Below are positions 8,977 to 18,690 of a stretch of DNA of 64,000 bases, one piece after another. Origin of the DNA: Saprospiraceae bacterium (GTDB lineage: Bacteria; Bacteroidota; Bacteroidia; Chitinophagales; Saprospiraceae); assembly GCA_016715985.1 (NCBI GenBank), contig JADJXD010000001.1, forward strand, positions 2,728,001-2,792,000, in the 5' to 3' direction. The notes beneath the pieces were generated by a model. The model did not search any database and had not been told where the DNA came from. It saw only the letters and a list, made by a program, of their open reading frames with translations. The first letter of the stretch is position 1; each line of letters opens with the position of its first letter. The translations under genes and the position numbers were made by a program.

Positions 8977-10856
8977 GCGGAATTGTAGATAGTACAGGTA
9001 AAAGTTCAAATGTCATCCTTGACCGAATGACTGATGCCCTTCATCATAGAGGTCCGGATGACAGAGGAACATATTCTAAAATCCACAAAAATTGTTTTAT
9101 TGGATTAGGCCAACGTAGGTTATCAATTATTGACTTAAGTCAACATGGTCACCAACCAATGATATTTTTACATTTGACACTCATATTAAACGGTGAGATA
9201 TATAATTTTAGCGAGATCCGAGAGGAACTATTGAATTTGGGATACAAATTTGAATCTACATCTGATACGGAAGTTGTACTAAAGGCATACCATGCTTGGG
9301 GGAAGGAATGTGTGAGAAGGTTTATAGGAATGTTTGTTTTTGTTTTATTTGACCAGGAAACTGACACCTTAATAATCTGTAGGGATAGGGCAGGAGTGAA
9401 GCCTTTATTTTATTATTATCATGATGGTTTATTTTTATTTGCTTCAGAATTAAAATCATTTTTCGAACATCCTGAGTTTCAGAAACTAACGGATGACGAA
9501 GCAGTGGGTCTTTTTTTTAATTTTGGATATGTTCCGGCACCATTATCCATTTTTAAAGATACAAAAAAATTATTGCCGGGTCATTTTTTAAAATATGAGA
9601 TCGGAAAGGACAATTTTACTTTGGAATCTTATTGGAACATATTTGATTATTTTAAAAAACCAAAACTTGACATTGGTTATAAAGAATCAATGTCGGAGAT
9701 GGAATCTCTTTTGAAGTCATCATGTTCCTACAGAATGGTGGCTGATGTGCCGATAGGTGTATTTTTAAGCGGAGGATATGATAGTACATTGGTTGCTGCA
9801 TTATTACAAAATTCTGGGTCTGGCAAACTAAAGACATTCACTATTGGGTTCCCGGATGGAGTTGACGAAACTCCCCATGCACAAAAAGTGGCGGATATTT
9901 TACAAACTGACCATACAAGTTGGCAGTGTACCTATGACGAGGCAAAAAAAATAATACCTGACCTGGCATACTTTTACGATGAACCCAATGCAGACATTTC
10001 TTGTATTCCGACTCTTTTAGTAAGTAAAATTGCGGCTCAGCACGTTAAAGTCGCTCTTTCTGCTGATGGTGGCGATGAAGTTTTTGGAGGATATACAGGG
10101 TATAAACAAATATTGAAAATAAATGATAAAATCAACCAAACGTCTGAAACAGTCCTCAAAACAGGGCAGATATTTTCAGGTGTTTTTAGTAATTTAATTC
10201 CTAACCAATTTTACAGTGTAAAACACAAACTAAAAACCTTCAGTGGACTACCTATAAGTAATGAAAAACAAAGACTATCTTATCTTTCTGAACGAATTCA
10301 GAGAATGCCGGATTCTATTCTTGGCGTTATGTTAAATAATATTAAGTTAGTAGATCATCCGGGGTATAATGTAGAAGTTGATGATATATTCCTTGCGCAA
10401 AATATTCCTTTAATATTTGATTACATTACATCGATGTCGGATCTCTTATTAGTAAAAGTAGACAGAGCAACAATGGCTTATTCATTGGAAGGAAGAGAAC
10501 CTTTATTGGATCACAGAATTGTTGAAATGGCAGCACAATTGCCTTTTGAATATAAAATAAACGGTGATATACAAAAGAGGATTCTTAAAGATATTGTTCA
10601 TCAATATATTCCCAAAGAAATTATGGATCGTCCTAAAGCAGGTTTTGATCTTCCTGTATATCAATGGTTGCATAAGGATCTTTCCTATTTATTAGATATG
10701 TATTCCAATCAAAAGGCTATTCAGAAATCCGGATACTTTCAACCGCAACATGTTGAATGGATTATACAACAATTTAAACAAGGTAAGCTCAGGTATATTA
10801 CACTCATTTGGCGATTTTTAATTTTTCAAATGTGGTGGGAAAAATGGATGGAATAA
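8964..10856 (+). CDS. asnB: AsnB-type glutamine-dependent amidotransferase, first copy
   Basis: The protein has 630 residues, the normal size of glutamine-hydrolysing asparagine synthase. The N-terminal domain begins MCGISGIVD with the catalytic Cys2, followed by HRGPDDRG. The synthase half has the PP-loop FLSGGYDSTLVAALL around residues 266-280 and ALSADGGDEVFGGY. In polysaccharide loci such proteins are thought to amidate sugar acids or attached groups (WbpS-like) rather than make free asparagine. Two copies in one locus support that. It overlaps the deacetylase-like gene by 13 bases, so the two are probably coupled. The second copy is at 15645-17525. The acceptor is unknown. Confidence 0.85.
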   Translation: MCGISGIVDSTGKSSNVILDRMTDALHHRGPDDRGTYSKIHKNCFIGLGQRRLSIIDLSQHGHQPMIFLHLTLILNGEIYNFSEIREELLNLGYKFESTSDTEVVLKAYHAWGKECVRRFIGMFVFVLFDQETDTLIICRDRAGVKPLFYYYHDGLFLFASELKSFFEHPEFQKLTDDEAVGLFFNFGYVPAPLSIFKDTKKLLPGHFLKYEIGKDNFTLESYWNIFDYFKKPKLDIGYKESMSEMESLLKSSCSYRMVADVPIGVFLSGGYDSTLVAALLQNSGSGKLKTFTIGFPDGVDETPHAQKVADILQTDHTSWQCTYDEAKKIIPDLAYFYDEPNADISCIPTLLVSKIAAQHVKVALSADGGDEVFGGYTGYKQILKINDKINQTSETVLKTGQIFSGVFSNLIPNQFYSVKHKLKTFSGLPISNEKQRLSYLSERIQRMPDSILGVMLNNIKLVDHPGYNVEVDDIFLAQNIPLIFDYITSMSDLLLVKVDRATMAYSLEGREPLLDHRIVEMAAQLPFEYKINGDIQKRILKDIVHQYIPKEIMDRPKAGFDLPVYQWLHKDLSYLLDMYSNQKAIQKSGYFQPQHVEWIIQQFKQGKLRYITLIWRFLIFQMWWEKWME

Positions 10857-10918
10857 TTTTCCAAATTTATTAAATAATCCAGATTTGTAAACATTAAGTA
10901 TCTAAATATAATAGTAAA

Positions 10919-11890
10919 ATGATAAAGGAAAACCATACTTTTTCTGATAAATGCCCAGTTTGTTCAGGTCAAAACCTTCAGGTTAAAGACTGGGTATTAA
11001 GAAATAATTATCAACTGGGTGTATGCATAGATTGTGGATTTAAGTTTACTCAACCCAGGCCAAATTTGAATTTTTTAATTGATTATTACAACAGTATTTC
11101 AAGTGTCAGGTTTTATAAACATACAAATGAAGAAACTTTAAAAGATACTAAAAAGCTGCACAAAGCCTTTAAGAAATATGCTCCCAATGGTAAACGAGTA
11201 TTAGAAATAGGTTGTTCAACTGCTTATTATTTGCACGGTCTGAAATTAAGGGGATATGAGGTAGTAGGAACAGAGCTTTCGGAAGATGCTTGTAATCTTG
11301 CACGCAAATGGTATAATGTAGAAGTATATGCCTCTGAATATCCACCAAAAGAGTACTTACAAACGTTTGATATAATCATCTTACATCACGTTATTGAGCA
11401 CGTAATTGATCCTAGAGATTTTTTGGCTAAAGCATGTGAATATTTAAATAAGGATGGTATTGTTATTATTGAAACACCAAATGTAAATTCGATGGGTATT
11501 TCTGTTTTTAAACAACATTATCCGGTACTTTGCCCACCGGGACATTTAAACTATTTTTCTCCGGCAACTTTAACATCTATACTTCCATCCAATTTTAAAT
11601 CATTAGATGTGACAACCATAAATAGTGGTAATTCTACGATTTACAATAGTTTAAATGCTATTTCATCTTTTATGGGAGTTAAGAAGTCCATTGATGATAA
11701 AATATCAAAGAAGACTGAATTTTTTTCAGATAACAATACTGTAGTTAAGTCAAATAGAAAGTTTACAATTTTAAGAGCAATGTTTAAAGTATCATATGTA
11801 ATACAAACCATTTTTTATCCAATATTTTATTTATTGGAAAAGTCAAATAAAGGTGAAAACTTACAATTGATAGCAAGAAAGGAAAAATGA
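10919..11890 (+). CDS. Class I SAM-dependent methyltransferase with an N-terminal zinc ribbon
   Basis: The protein has 323 residues. Four cysteines near the N-terminus (CPVC at 12-15 and CIDC at 36-39) form a likely zinc ribbon. The methyltransferase domain follows, with RVLEIGCSTAYYLHGL near residues 93-108, VVGTELSE as the acidic ribose-binding strand end, and LHHVIEHVIDP as the post-strand motif. This arrangement is common in sugar methyltransferases of O-antigen loci. It starts about 60 bp after asnB and overlaps the next gene by 4 bases. It is cytoplasmic. The substrate (a nucleotide sugar or a lipid-linked sugar) cannot be told. Confidence 0.82.
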   Translation: MIKENHTFSDKCPVCSGQNLQVKDWVLRNNYQLGVCIDCGFKFTQPRPNLNFLIDYYNSISSVRFYKHTNEETLKDTKKLHKAFKKYAPNGKRVLEIGCSTAYYLHGLKLRGYEVVGTELSEDACNLARKWYNVEVYASEYPPKEYLQTFDIIILHHVIEHVIDPRDFLAKACEYLNKDGIVIIETPNVNSMGISVFKQHYPVLCPPGHLNYFSPATLTSILPSNFKSLDVTTINSGNSTIYNSLNAISSFMGVKKSIDDKISKKTEFFSDNNTVVKSNRKFTILRAMFKVSYVIQTIFYPIFYLLEKSNKGENLQLIARKEK

Positions 11891-12789
11891 ATTTACAATA
11901 TAGTAAATATTTTAAATATCCAAGAAAAGTAATAAAGTACACTTTAAATTTACTTTATCCATTTGTAATCGAAATATTTCCTTTACCTAAGGTTATGTCC
12001 ATATCAGAGACACTTGATCAAATAGTTCATAATAACATGTCTATATGTAGATTAGGCGATGGGGAATTTCAACTTATAATTGATAAGTTGTCTTTACCGT
12101 TTCAGGAATATGATGAGACAATGGTCAGAAGGCTATGTGAAATTTTAGCATCAAAAAGAACTGATGTTCTAATTGGATTACCTATTGGATATTATGGTAT
12201 TGCAGAATTGAAATTTACATCAAAAGTATATTGGAGATCTAATATTGTCTTTACTTATCCACGTCTGAGAAAATACTTAGATTTAAATAAAACATATGCA
12301 AATGCCAGCATATCCCGATTTTATATTGAGTATCAAGACCGAAATGTCTCTACAAAATATTTAAACCAACTAAGGAGTATTTGGGAAAAAAAGCATATAA
12401 CAATAATAGAAGGAGAGAAAAGTCGATTAGGTGCCGGAAATGACTTGTTTAACACATGCTTAAGTATCAGAAGAATTTTGGGTCCCGCTCATAATGCATT
12501 TAGTAAATATGATGAAATATTTGAATCTGCAGAAAAGGAAGATAAGTCCAGATTAATATTATTAGCTCTAGGATCCACGGCTACTATTTTGGCTTATGAT
12601 CTTTCAGTATTGGGTTATCAAGCTGTGGACATTGGTAATGTAGATATTGAATATGAATGGTATAAAATACATGCCAAAGACAAAGTTAAAGTTGAAGGGA
12701 AATATACCAGTGAAGCAAAAGGTGGGCGTGAAGTGTCGGAGAGTATTGATCAAAAATATTTATCAGAAATTATATCAAAACACTTATAA
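11887..12789 (+). CDS. GT-D fold glycosyltransferase (SP_1767/DUF1792 family)
   Basis: This 300-residue protein has MSICRLGDGEF near residues 51-61; the DGE corresponds to the DxE metal-sugar motif of GT-D fold transferases, a group found in Gram-positive adhesin glycosylation and O-antigen loci. Other matching parts are LIGLPIGYYG, TYANASISRFYIEY, and near the C-terminus LILLALGSTATILAYDLSVLGYQAVDIGNVD, which belongs to the family's conserved domain. The start overlaps the stop of the methyltransferase gene by 4 bases, and the next start follows after 7 bases. It probably adds one sugar to the growing chain. It is cytoplasmic and no membrane segment is evident. Confidence 0.82.
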   Translation: MNLQYSKYFKYPRKVIKYTLNLLYPFVIEIFPLPKVMSISETLDQIVHNNMSICRLGDGEFQLIIDKLSLPFQEYDETMVRRLCEILASKRTDVLIGLPIGYYGIAELKFTSKVYWRSNIVFTYPRLRKYLDLNKTYANASISRFYIEYQDRNVSTKYLNQLRSIWEKKHITIIEGEKSRLGAGNDLFNTCLSIRRILGPAHNAFSKYDEIFESAEKEDKSRLILLALGSTATILAYDLSVLGYQAVDIGNVDIEYEWYKIHAKDKVKVEGKYTSEAKGGREVSESIDQKYLSEIISKHL

Positions 12790-12796
12790 AAAATAT

Positions 12797-13516
12797 ATGC
12801 CACAATATAACCACACAATTACATATCATAATTTAATCGCACCTAATGAAATTGTTCCAATCCTTTTGTCTTTGTACCGACCAAAGTCAGTGATCGATGT
12901 AGGGTGCGGTTTAGGCACCTTTTTAAAAATTTTTAAACAAAATGGCATATCAGAAATAAAAGGTTTAGATGGAAAATGGTGCAAAAAAGATTTACTTTTT
13001 CAAAATATTGATCCTTCTGAATTTTTAGAAGTCAATATGGAAGAGCCAATCAGGATGGAAAGAAAATATGATTTAGCTGTTTGCCTGGAAGTAGCTGAAC
13101 ATTTGACACCAAATAGAGCGCAGTCTTTTGTTAAGGACTTAACTAATTTATCTGATTTTGTATTGTTTTCTGCAGCTATCCCTAGGCAAGGAGGTGATCA
13201 CCACTATAATGAACAATGGTTGTCATATTGGGAAAAATATTTTAATGATAACAATTATGAGTTATTTGATGTGTTCAAACCCATTATATGGGACAATAAA
13301 AATATATTTTGCTGGTATAAACAGAATATGGTTTTTTTTATTAAAAAAGGTCATTGCCCACAAACTATAAAAGAATTGCCGAAGAATACATTACAAAATG
13401 TAATTCATCCGGAGCTATTTGAGATATATTCTGATTATAAAAATCAATATGCAGTTAAGAGAAATCTTAGAAGTTTATACAAAGCTGTTATGTATAAATT
13501 GGGTTTGACTCAATGA
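12797..13516 (+). CDS. SAM-dependent methyltransferase
   Basis: This product of 239 residues has SVIDVGCGLGTFLKIF near residues 31-46 (SAM-binding loop), LDGKW as the second motif, and YDLAVCLEVAEHL as the post-strand motif of class I methyltransferases. I chose the ATG at 12797 (MPQYNHTITYH) rather than the upstream in-frame ATG at 12647. The earlier part overlaps the C-terminal coding of the GT-D gene and gives a lysine-rich stretch with no family likeness. With this start the spacing to the previous stop is 7 bp. The stop overlaps the start of the next glycosyltransferase gene (ATGA). The substrate is unknown; a sugar of the same polymer is likely. Confidence 0.78.
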   Translation: MPQYNHTITYHNLIAPNEIVPILLSLYRPKSVIDVGCGLGTFLKIFKQNGISEIKGLDGKWCKKDLLFQNIDPSEFLEVNMEEPIRMERKYDLAVCLEVAEHLTPNRAQSFVKDLTNLSDFVLFSAAIPRQGGDHHYNEQWLSYWEKYFNDNNYELFDVFKPIIWDNKNIFCWYKQNMVFFIKKGHCPQTIKELPKNTLQNVIHPELFEIYSDYKNQYAVKRNLRSLYKAVMYKLGLTQ

Positions 13517-14592
13517 GCATTAGTTTAAATCAAGTTGTGATTATTGGTCCCGCCCTTAAAATGGGAGGGATGGAAAGAGCAAGCGCAAATTTAGCAAATG
13601 CTCTAAATGAATATGGATTAAAAGTGACATTTATTTCTTTATTCAAACAAGAGAAATTTTTCAGTTTAAATAAAGATATTAAATTTTATGAACCTGAAAC
13701 ATTTAATAGCAATAGCTTGTCAATTTATAAAACTGTAAAATGGGTTAGAGGTTTGTTGAGCACATTTCAAAATGTTCATGTTATTGTTTTTAATAAGTTT
13801 TATTCTTCTTTAGTATTATTGGCCAATATCGGATTTAACAATAAAATAATTATTTCTGAGAGATCAAGCCCATTATACAAATGGAATTGGAAGATGGAAT
13901 CAATTTCTAATTCTATCTATAGATTTTTTACACCAGCCGGCATCATTGCCCAAACTAATATTGCAAAACAATATCAACAAAAATTTTATGGATACAAAGT
14001 GCCTATTGCAGTTATTCCCAATGCATTAAAACCTATTAAGAAAATACCTGAAATTGAGCGGGAAAAAATTATCCTTGCTGTTGGAAGATTCAATGATGAA
14101 TTAAAAGGTTTTGATCGTTTGCTCAATGCTTTTGCGTTGATTAAAAATAAAGAATGGAACCTTGTTTTTTCAGGTGGCGATGAAAATGGGCATCAATTAA
14201 AAGAACAGGCAAGGCAATTGGGAATATCTGATAGAATTACTTATTTGGGTCAAGTAAAAGACATTGATATTGTTTTTGCTCAATCTTCAATTTTTGTAAT
14301 ACCATCTCGGAGCGAAGGATTTCCTAATGCACTTTGTGAAGCAATGGCTGCAGGATTAGCCTGTATTTCATTTGATTTTATTGCAGGCCCAAGAGATCTT
14401 ATCGAGAATGATGTTAATGGTGTTCTTATTAAAGATGGAGACATAGAAAGTTTAGCAAAAACTATTGATTTTTTAATAGAAAATCCGGTCGTGAGACTAA
14501 ATCTAGGTAGAGAATCTGAAAAAATTATTGAGAAACTTTCACCAAAAACTATTGCGACGAAAACAATTGAATTTCTTCATGAAATTAAATAA
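13513..14592 (+). CDS. GT4 family glycosyltransferase
   Basis: This 359-residue GT-B protein has GPALKMGGMERASANLA near residues 12-28 (acceptor-side glycine loop), ILAVGRFNDELKGFDRL in the second Rossmann domain, and IPSRSEGFPNALCEAMAAGL near residue 260, the EX7E-type motif of family 4 where the donor nucleotide binds. The length is normal for the family. It overlaps the previous gene by 4 bases and the next one by 14 bases, so it is translated as part of the operon. It is a retaining transferase by family. GT4 members in O-antigen clusters add hexoses or amino sugars; the exact donor cannot be named. Confidence 0.88.
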   Translation: MSISLNQVVIIGPALKMGGMERASANLANALNEYGLKVTFISLFKQEKFFSLNKDIKFYEPETFNSNSLSIYKTVKWVRGLLSTFQNVHVIVFNKFYSSLVLLANIGFNNKIIISERSSPLYKWNWKMESISNSIYRFFTPAGIIAQTNIAKQYQQKFYGYKVPIAVIPNALKPIKKIPEIEREKIILAVGRFNDELKGFDRLLNAFALIKNKEWNLVFSGGDENGHQLKEQARQLGISDRITYLGQVKDIDIVFAQSSIFVIPSRSEGFPNALCEAMAAGLACISFDFIAGPRDLIENDVNGVLIKDGDIESLAKTIDFLIENPVVRLNLGRESEKIIEKLSPKTIATKTIEFLHEIK

Positions 14593-15640
14593 ACCACTTG
14601 TTAGCATCGTAGTACCTGTTTATAATGTGGCAAAGTATTTGCACCAATGTGTGGATAGTTTGATACAGCAAACGTATGATAATCTTGAGATCATTTTAGT
14701 AAATGATGGATCTACAGATATCTCGGGGAGTATTTGTGATGAATACGCAATAAAAGATGCCAGAGTGAAAGTAATTCATCAAAAAAACCAAGGTCTCTCT
14801 GGAGCCAGAAATTCAGGTACCGATGCTTCAACAGGATTTTACCTAACATATATCGATTCTGATGATTGGTTTGAGTTAAACACTTGTGAGCTCGCTGTAA
14901 ATAAGGCAATAGAAGGTGATTACGATCTTGTAATGTGGCAAATGATAAAGGAGTATGAATCAGGAAAGATTTATGCTAAAGGGCCATTTGGTTCTGACAA
15001 GGAATTTAGAAATGATGATTTCACATCATTACATCGTCGATTGTTTGGTCCAATAAATAATGAATTAAAACACCCAAATCTAATTGATAGTTTTGCCTCA
15101 GCTTGGGGCAAATTGTATAAATTATCAATCATAAAATTGAATTATATTAGATCCTTAGATACCAGAATAGTGGGATCAGAAGATATTCTATTCAATGCTG
15201 AATATTTTAATTATTGTAATTCTTCATTTTATCTACACAGGCACTTAATTCATTATAGAAAAGATAATCCGACATCACTAACTAAAACACATGGCTCCAC
15301 TTTATTTCCACGTTTTGTGAATTTATTTAATTATTTAAAAGAATTAATAAACAAACATGATTTGGGAGAAGAGTTTAAAAATGCGCTTAATAACAGAATA
15401 GGAGTCTCAATGATGAATATTGGATTAAGTGAGGTAAGTCCAAGAAATCAAAAAACATTTAGAGAGAAAATCAGTGCTTTAAATTCTTATTTGGATCATG
15501 ATCATTATAAGATTAGTTACAATACATTTCCATATTACAAATTAGGTCTGCATTGGAGATTATTCTATTTGTTTTGTAAATGGAGATTTGGTACCGGTGT
15601 ATATTTTATGTTGAAAGGAATGAGACTTTTTATCAAGTAA
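14579..15640 (+). CDS. GT2 family (GT-A) glycosyltransferase
   Basis: With the ATG at 14579 the protein has 353 residues and starts MKLNKPLVSIVVPVYNV, the standard beginning of family 2. The earlier in-frame ATG at 14528 would add residues encoded only within the preceding gene, so I reject it. Motifs are ILVNDGSTDISGSICDEYA near residue 40-58, LSGARNSGTDAS, and YIDSDDWFE with the DxD-type metal site. The C-terminal third is rich in aromatic residues, as is usual. It is inverting by family and probably acts on the cytoplasmic face. The gene ends 4 bp before the second asnB. Confidence 0.88.
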   Translation: MKLNKPLVSIVVPVYNVAKYLHQCVDSLIQQTYDNLEIILVNDGSTDISGSICDEYAIKDARVKVIHQKNQGLSGARNSGTDASTGFYLTYIDSDDWFELNTCELAVNKAIEGDYDLVMWQMIKEYESGKIYAKGPFGSDKEFRNDDFTSLHRRLFGPINNELKHPNLIDSFASAWGKLYKLSIIKLNYIRSLDTRIVGSEDILFNAEYFNYCNSSFYLHRHLIHYRKDNPTSLTKTHGSTLFPRFVNLFNYLKELINKHDLGEEFKNALNNRIGVSMMNIGLSEVSPRNQKTFREKISALNSYLDHDHYKISYNTFPYYKLGLHWRLFYLFCKWRFGTGVYFMLKGMRLFIK

Positions 15641-15644
15641 CTAT

Positions 15645-17525
15645 ATGTGTGGTATAGCAGGAATTATTCATTTTAAGTCATCGGTCACCAAAAGTGATGT
15701 CAAACCACTTTGCGATAGACTTTCAAAAAGAGGTCCTGATGCTGAAGGGTTTTTTATCGAAAAAGGAATCGGACTTGGACACAGACGACTCTCAATTATC
15801 GATCTGGAGACAGGTGATCAACCAATGTATTCTCATGATGGTAACGTGGTATTGGTCTACAATGGAGAGATGTACAATTATCTCGATATTCGCACAAATC
15901 TAAAAAAAGAAGGTATTTGTTTTTCAACAAATAGTGATACAGAAGTTGTGATTGAAGGATATAAATTTTATGGAATAAAAGGTATTTTGGAAAAAGCAGA
16001 GGGAATGTTTGCCTTTGCACTTTTAGACAGAAAAAATGAAAAAATTTATATTGCCAGAGATAAATTCGGGGAGAAACCATTGTATTATTTTCAAGATGAA
16101 ACCAAATTTGTTTTTGCCTCCGAACTCAAAGCTATAGAAGAAATATTGCCAGAAAAAAAAATTAATAATACAGCCTTAAATCTGTTTTTTTCATTGAGTT
16201 ATATTCCTGCACCTTATACGATTTATGAAGGGGTACAAAAGTTGGAAGCGGGCCATTTTTTCGAAATATCATTGACGGGAAAAATTGAAAAACACCGGTA
16301 TTACAAGCTGAGTCATCAACTGAAGGAATGGGAACCTTATAAAAATTTTGATGATGCCTGTGTTCATCTGGAATCTTTGCTTACAGATTCTGTTCGAAAA
16401 AGAATGATTGCCGATGTTCCGGTCGGTTCATTTTTGAGTGGTGGAATTGATTCCAGTATTATCACGTGCCTGATGGCCAAAATTTCTGATCAACCAGTTA
16501 AGACATTCTCCATCGGATTTCAGGAAAAGGAATATGATGAAAGTAAAAGAGCTGAATTGATTGCAAGGCATATTGGTGCGGAACACACTGTTCAATATCT
16601 CAATTATCACGATGTTGTAGATCATATAGATGAGATAATTGAACATTTTGATGAGCCTTTCGGAGATTCTTCAGCGATTCCTTCCTATTATGTGGCAAAG
16701 GTTGCTGCAAAAGAGGTTAAAGTTGTACTCACAGGTGATTGTGCTGACGAATTATTTGGCGGTTACGAAAAATACTTAGGCAGTTATTACGGCAACAAGT
16801 TCAAATCTTTACCAACGTTATTACAAAAAATAATCACATTTGTGGTGAATAGACTGCCGCACAACCGATACACAAACTCTTTACTGAGACGTTTCAAAAA
16901 AGTAATTCATAATTCTGAGCAGGATCATTTTGATATGCATTACAATTATATGTGCCTTGGATTTAAAGATGAAGAAAGGAAAATGCTGATGAGTGAAAAT
17001 TCGTTTCAACATATCAAACCAGTGATACAGGATATTTATTATTCTTTTGAAAACAGCAATGATATGGAAAAGGGCTTTTATACCGATTTGAATATTGTAT
17101 TGGAAGGAGATATGCTAGTAAAAGTGGACAGAATGTGTATGAAAAATTCACTCGAAGCCAGAGTGCCGTTCTTGGACTCAACAATTGTGGAAGCGGCATT
17201 TACAATGCCTGTTGAATATAAAATCAAAGGGAAAAATAAAAAATATATACTTAAAAAGACCTTTGCAAAAATATTGCCTTCAAAAACTATAAAATTTCGT
17301 AAGAAAGGTTTCGGAGTACCTGTGGATTATTGGTTTAAAAATGAACTGAAAAAAGAACTGCAAGAGCTGCTCAATCCTGATTATTTACATCAACAAGGGA
17401 TTTTTCAACCGGATTTTGTATGGGGCCTCTTAGATTCACACTTTTGTGGTAAAGAAAATCAGAAAGGTAAGCTCTGGAATTTGTATGTATTTCAAAAATG
17501 GTACAAAAAGCATATCTGCCTTTGA
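15645..17525 (+). CDS. asnB: AsnB-type glutamine-dependent amidotransferase, second copy
   Basis: This 626-residue protein begins MCGIAGIIHF with the glutaminase Cys2, then LSKRGPDAEG and GLGHRRLSIIDLETGDQPM. The synthase domain has FLSGGIDSSIITCLMAK near residues 262-278 and LTGDCADELFGGY. It differs clearly from the copy at 8964-10856 (for example SGGIDS against SGGYDS), so it is not a recent duplicate. Its relatives are common in exosortase and O-antigen clusters, where they are thought to amidate a carboxyl group. It overlaps the next glycosyltransferase gene by 28 bases. The acceptor is unknown. Confidence 0.86.
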   Translation: MCGIAGIIHFKSSVTKSDVKPLCDRLSKRGPDAEGFFIEKGIGLGHRRLSIIDLETGDQPMYSHDGNVVLVYNGEMYNYLDIRTNLKKEGICFSTNSDTEVVIEGYKFYGIKGILEKAEGMFAFALLDRKNEKIYIARDKFGEKPLYYFQDETKFVFASELKAIEEILPEKKINNTALNLFFSLSYIPAPYTIYEGVQKLEAGHFFEISLTGKIEKHRYYKLSHQLKEWEPYKNFDDACVHLESLLTDSVRKRMIADVPVGSFLSGGIDSSIITCLMAKISDQPVKTFSIGFQEKEYDESKRAELIARHIGAEHTVQYLNYHDVVDHIDEIIEHFDEPFGDSSAIPSYYVAKVAAKEVKVVLTGDCADELFGGYEKYLGSYYGNKFKSLPTLLQKIITFVVNRLPHNRYTNSLLRRFKKVIHNSEQDHFDMHYNYMCLGFKDEERKMLMSENSFQHIKPVIQDIYYSFENSNDMEKGFYTDLNIVLEGDMLVKVDRMCMKNSLEARVPFLDSTIVEAAFTMPVEYKIKGKNKKYILKKTFAKILPSKTIKFRKKGFGVPVDYWFKNELKKELQELLNPDYLHQQGIFQPDFVWGLLDSHFCGKENQKGKLWNLYVFQKWYKKHICL

Positions 17526-18685
17526 AACCGAAGCTTATTAGAATTACTACAGCTGCTGTGACAATGAATATAATACTCAAAGGGCAGTTATATTTCATGA
17601 GTCAATACTTTGATGTGATAGGAATTACATCTAATGATGCACTACATTTTGATAATATAAGTCGAAGAGAGGGGGTAAGAACTATTGCTATTGATATTGT
17701 AAGGCCCATATCCATTTTGAAAGATCTTCGTGCGCTTTGGCAATTATATTTTATTTTTAAGAAAGAAAAACCAGACATAGTTCATACCCAGACGCCTAAA
17801 GCAGGATTGCTGGGTATGATGGCAGCTAAACTAGCCGGAGTGAAAATAAGAATGCATACTGTAACCGGGATGCCGCTTATGGAAAGCACTGGAATAAAAA
17901 GACAAATTTTGGAAATAACAGAAAAGTTTACATATGCTTGTGCTCAAACTGTGTACCCAAACTCAAAAGGTTTACACAAATTTATCCTTGAAAATAAATT
18001 TGTTTCAGAAAATAAACTAAAAGTTTTAGCACATGGTGCTTCCAATGGAATAAATACGGATTTTTTTAAACCAGACTATATTGAAAACTCCGAAATATTT
18101 AAAGCTAAATTTAGGCATTCACTTGGAATTCAAAATGAAGATTTCGTTTTCTGTTTTATAGGACGTTTTGCCAGAGAGAAAGGAATAGCCGAACTAATCG
18201 AAGCAACGAAACAACTTATAAAAGAAGATTTCAATGTAAAACTATTGCTTGTAGGACTATTTGAAGAAAAATACGGGCAGCTTCACGAAGCAGAAAGAAA
18301 TTTTATTAGAAACACTTCATATGTTATTCATCCGGGTAGAGCAGATGATGTCAGACCATATTATCTTGTAAGTGATGTATTAGCATTCCCTTCTTACAGA
18401 GAAGGTTTTCCTAATACAGTGCTGGAAGCCGGTGCCATGGGACTACCTGCAATAGTTACAGATATTAATGGATGTAATGAAATTATTACCCATGAATTCA
18501 ACGGTCTGATCATAAAACCAAAGGATAGTGAATCTTTATATTCCGCTATGAAAAGATTGGTAGTAAATCAAGAGTTACGTAATATACTTCAAGAGAATGC
18601 TCGTGGACTTATATTGGAAAAATACCAAAATAGAATTATTTGGGATTCGATGAAAGATGAATATAGACATAAACTAAAGATTTAA
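17498..18685 (+). CDS. GT4 family glycosyltransferase (PglA-like)
   Basis: This 395-residue protein has the conserved start KPKLIRITTAAVTMNIILKG, then PDIVHTQTPKAGLLGMMAA and RMHTVTGMPLMESTG. These look like the group of GT4 enzymes that add the second sugar to an undecaprenyl-linked diacetamido sugar (PglA type). The C-terminal half has FIGRFAREKGIAELIEA and FPSYREGFPNTVLEAGAMGL as the EX7E donor site. The ATG at 17498 lies within the end of asnB (28-base overlap), but the conserved KPKLIR begins only a few codons later, so a much later start would cut the fold. Two phosphoglycosyl transferase genes in the window (24707 and 31614) could supply its acceptor. Confidence 0.85.
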   Translation: MVQKAYLPLKPKLIRITTAAVTMNIILKGQLYFMSQYFDVIGITSNDALHFDNISRREGVRTIAIDIVRPISILKDLRALWQLYFIFKKEKPDIVHTQTPKAGLLGMMAAKLAGVKIRMHTVTGMPLMESTGIKRQILEITEKFTYACAQTVYPNSKGLHKFILENKFVSENKLKVLAHGASNGINTDFFKPDYIENSEIFKAKFRHSLGIQNEDFVFCFIGRFAREKGIAELIEATKQLIKEDFNVKLLLVGLFEEKYGQLHEAERNFIRNTSYVIHPGRADDVRPYYLVSDVLAFPSYREGFPNTVLEAGAMGLPAIVTDINGCNEIITHEFNGLIIKPKDSESLYSAMKRLVVNQELRNILQENARGLILEKYQNRIIWDSMKDEYRHKLKI

Positions 18686-18690
18686 TTCAA

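Noticed and set aside
12647..12796. An upstream start for the methyltransferase at 12797
   Set aside because: The extra 50 residues lie inside the GT-D coding sequence and are lysine-rich without likeness to the family.
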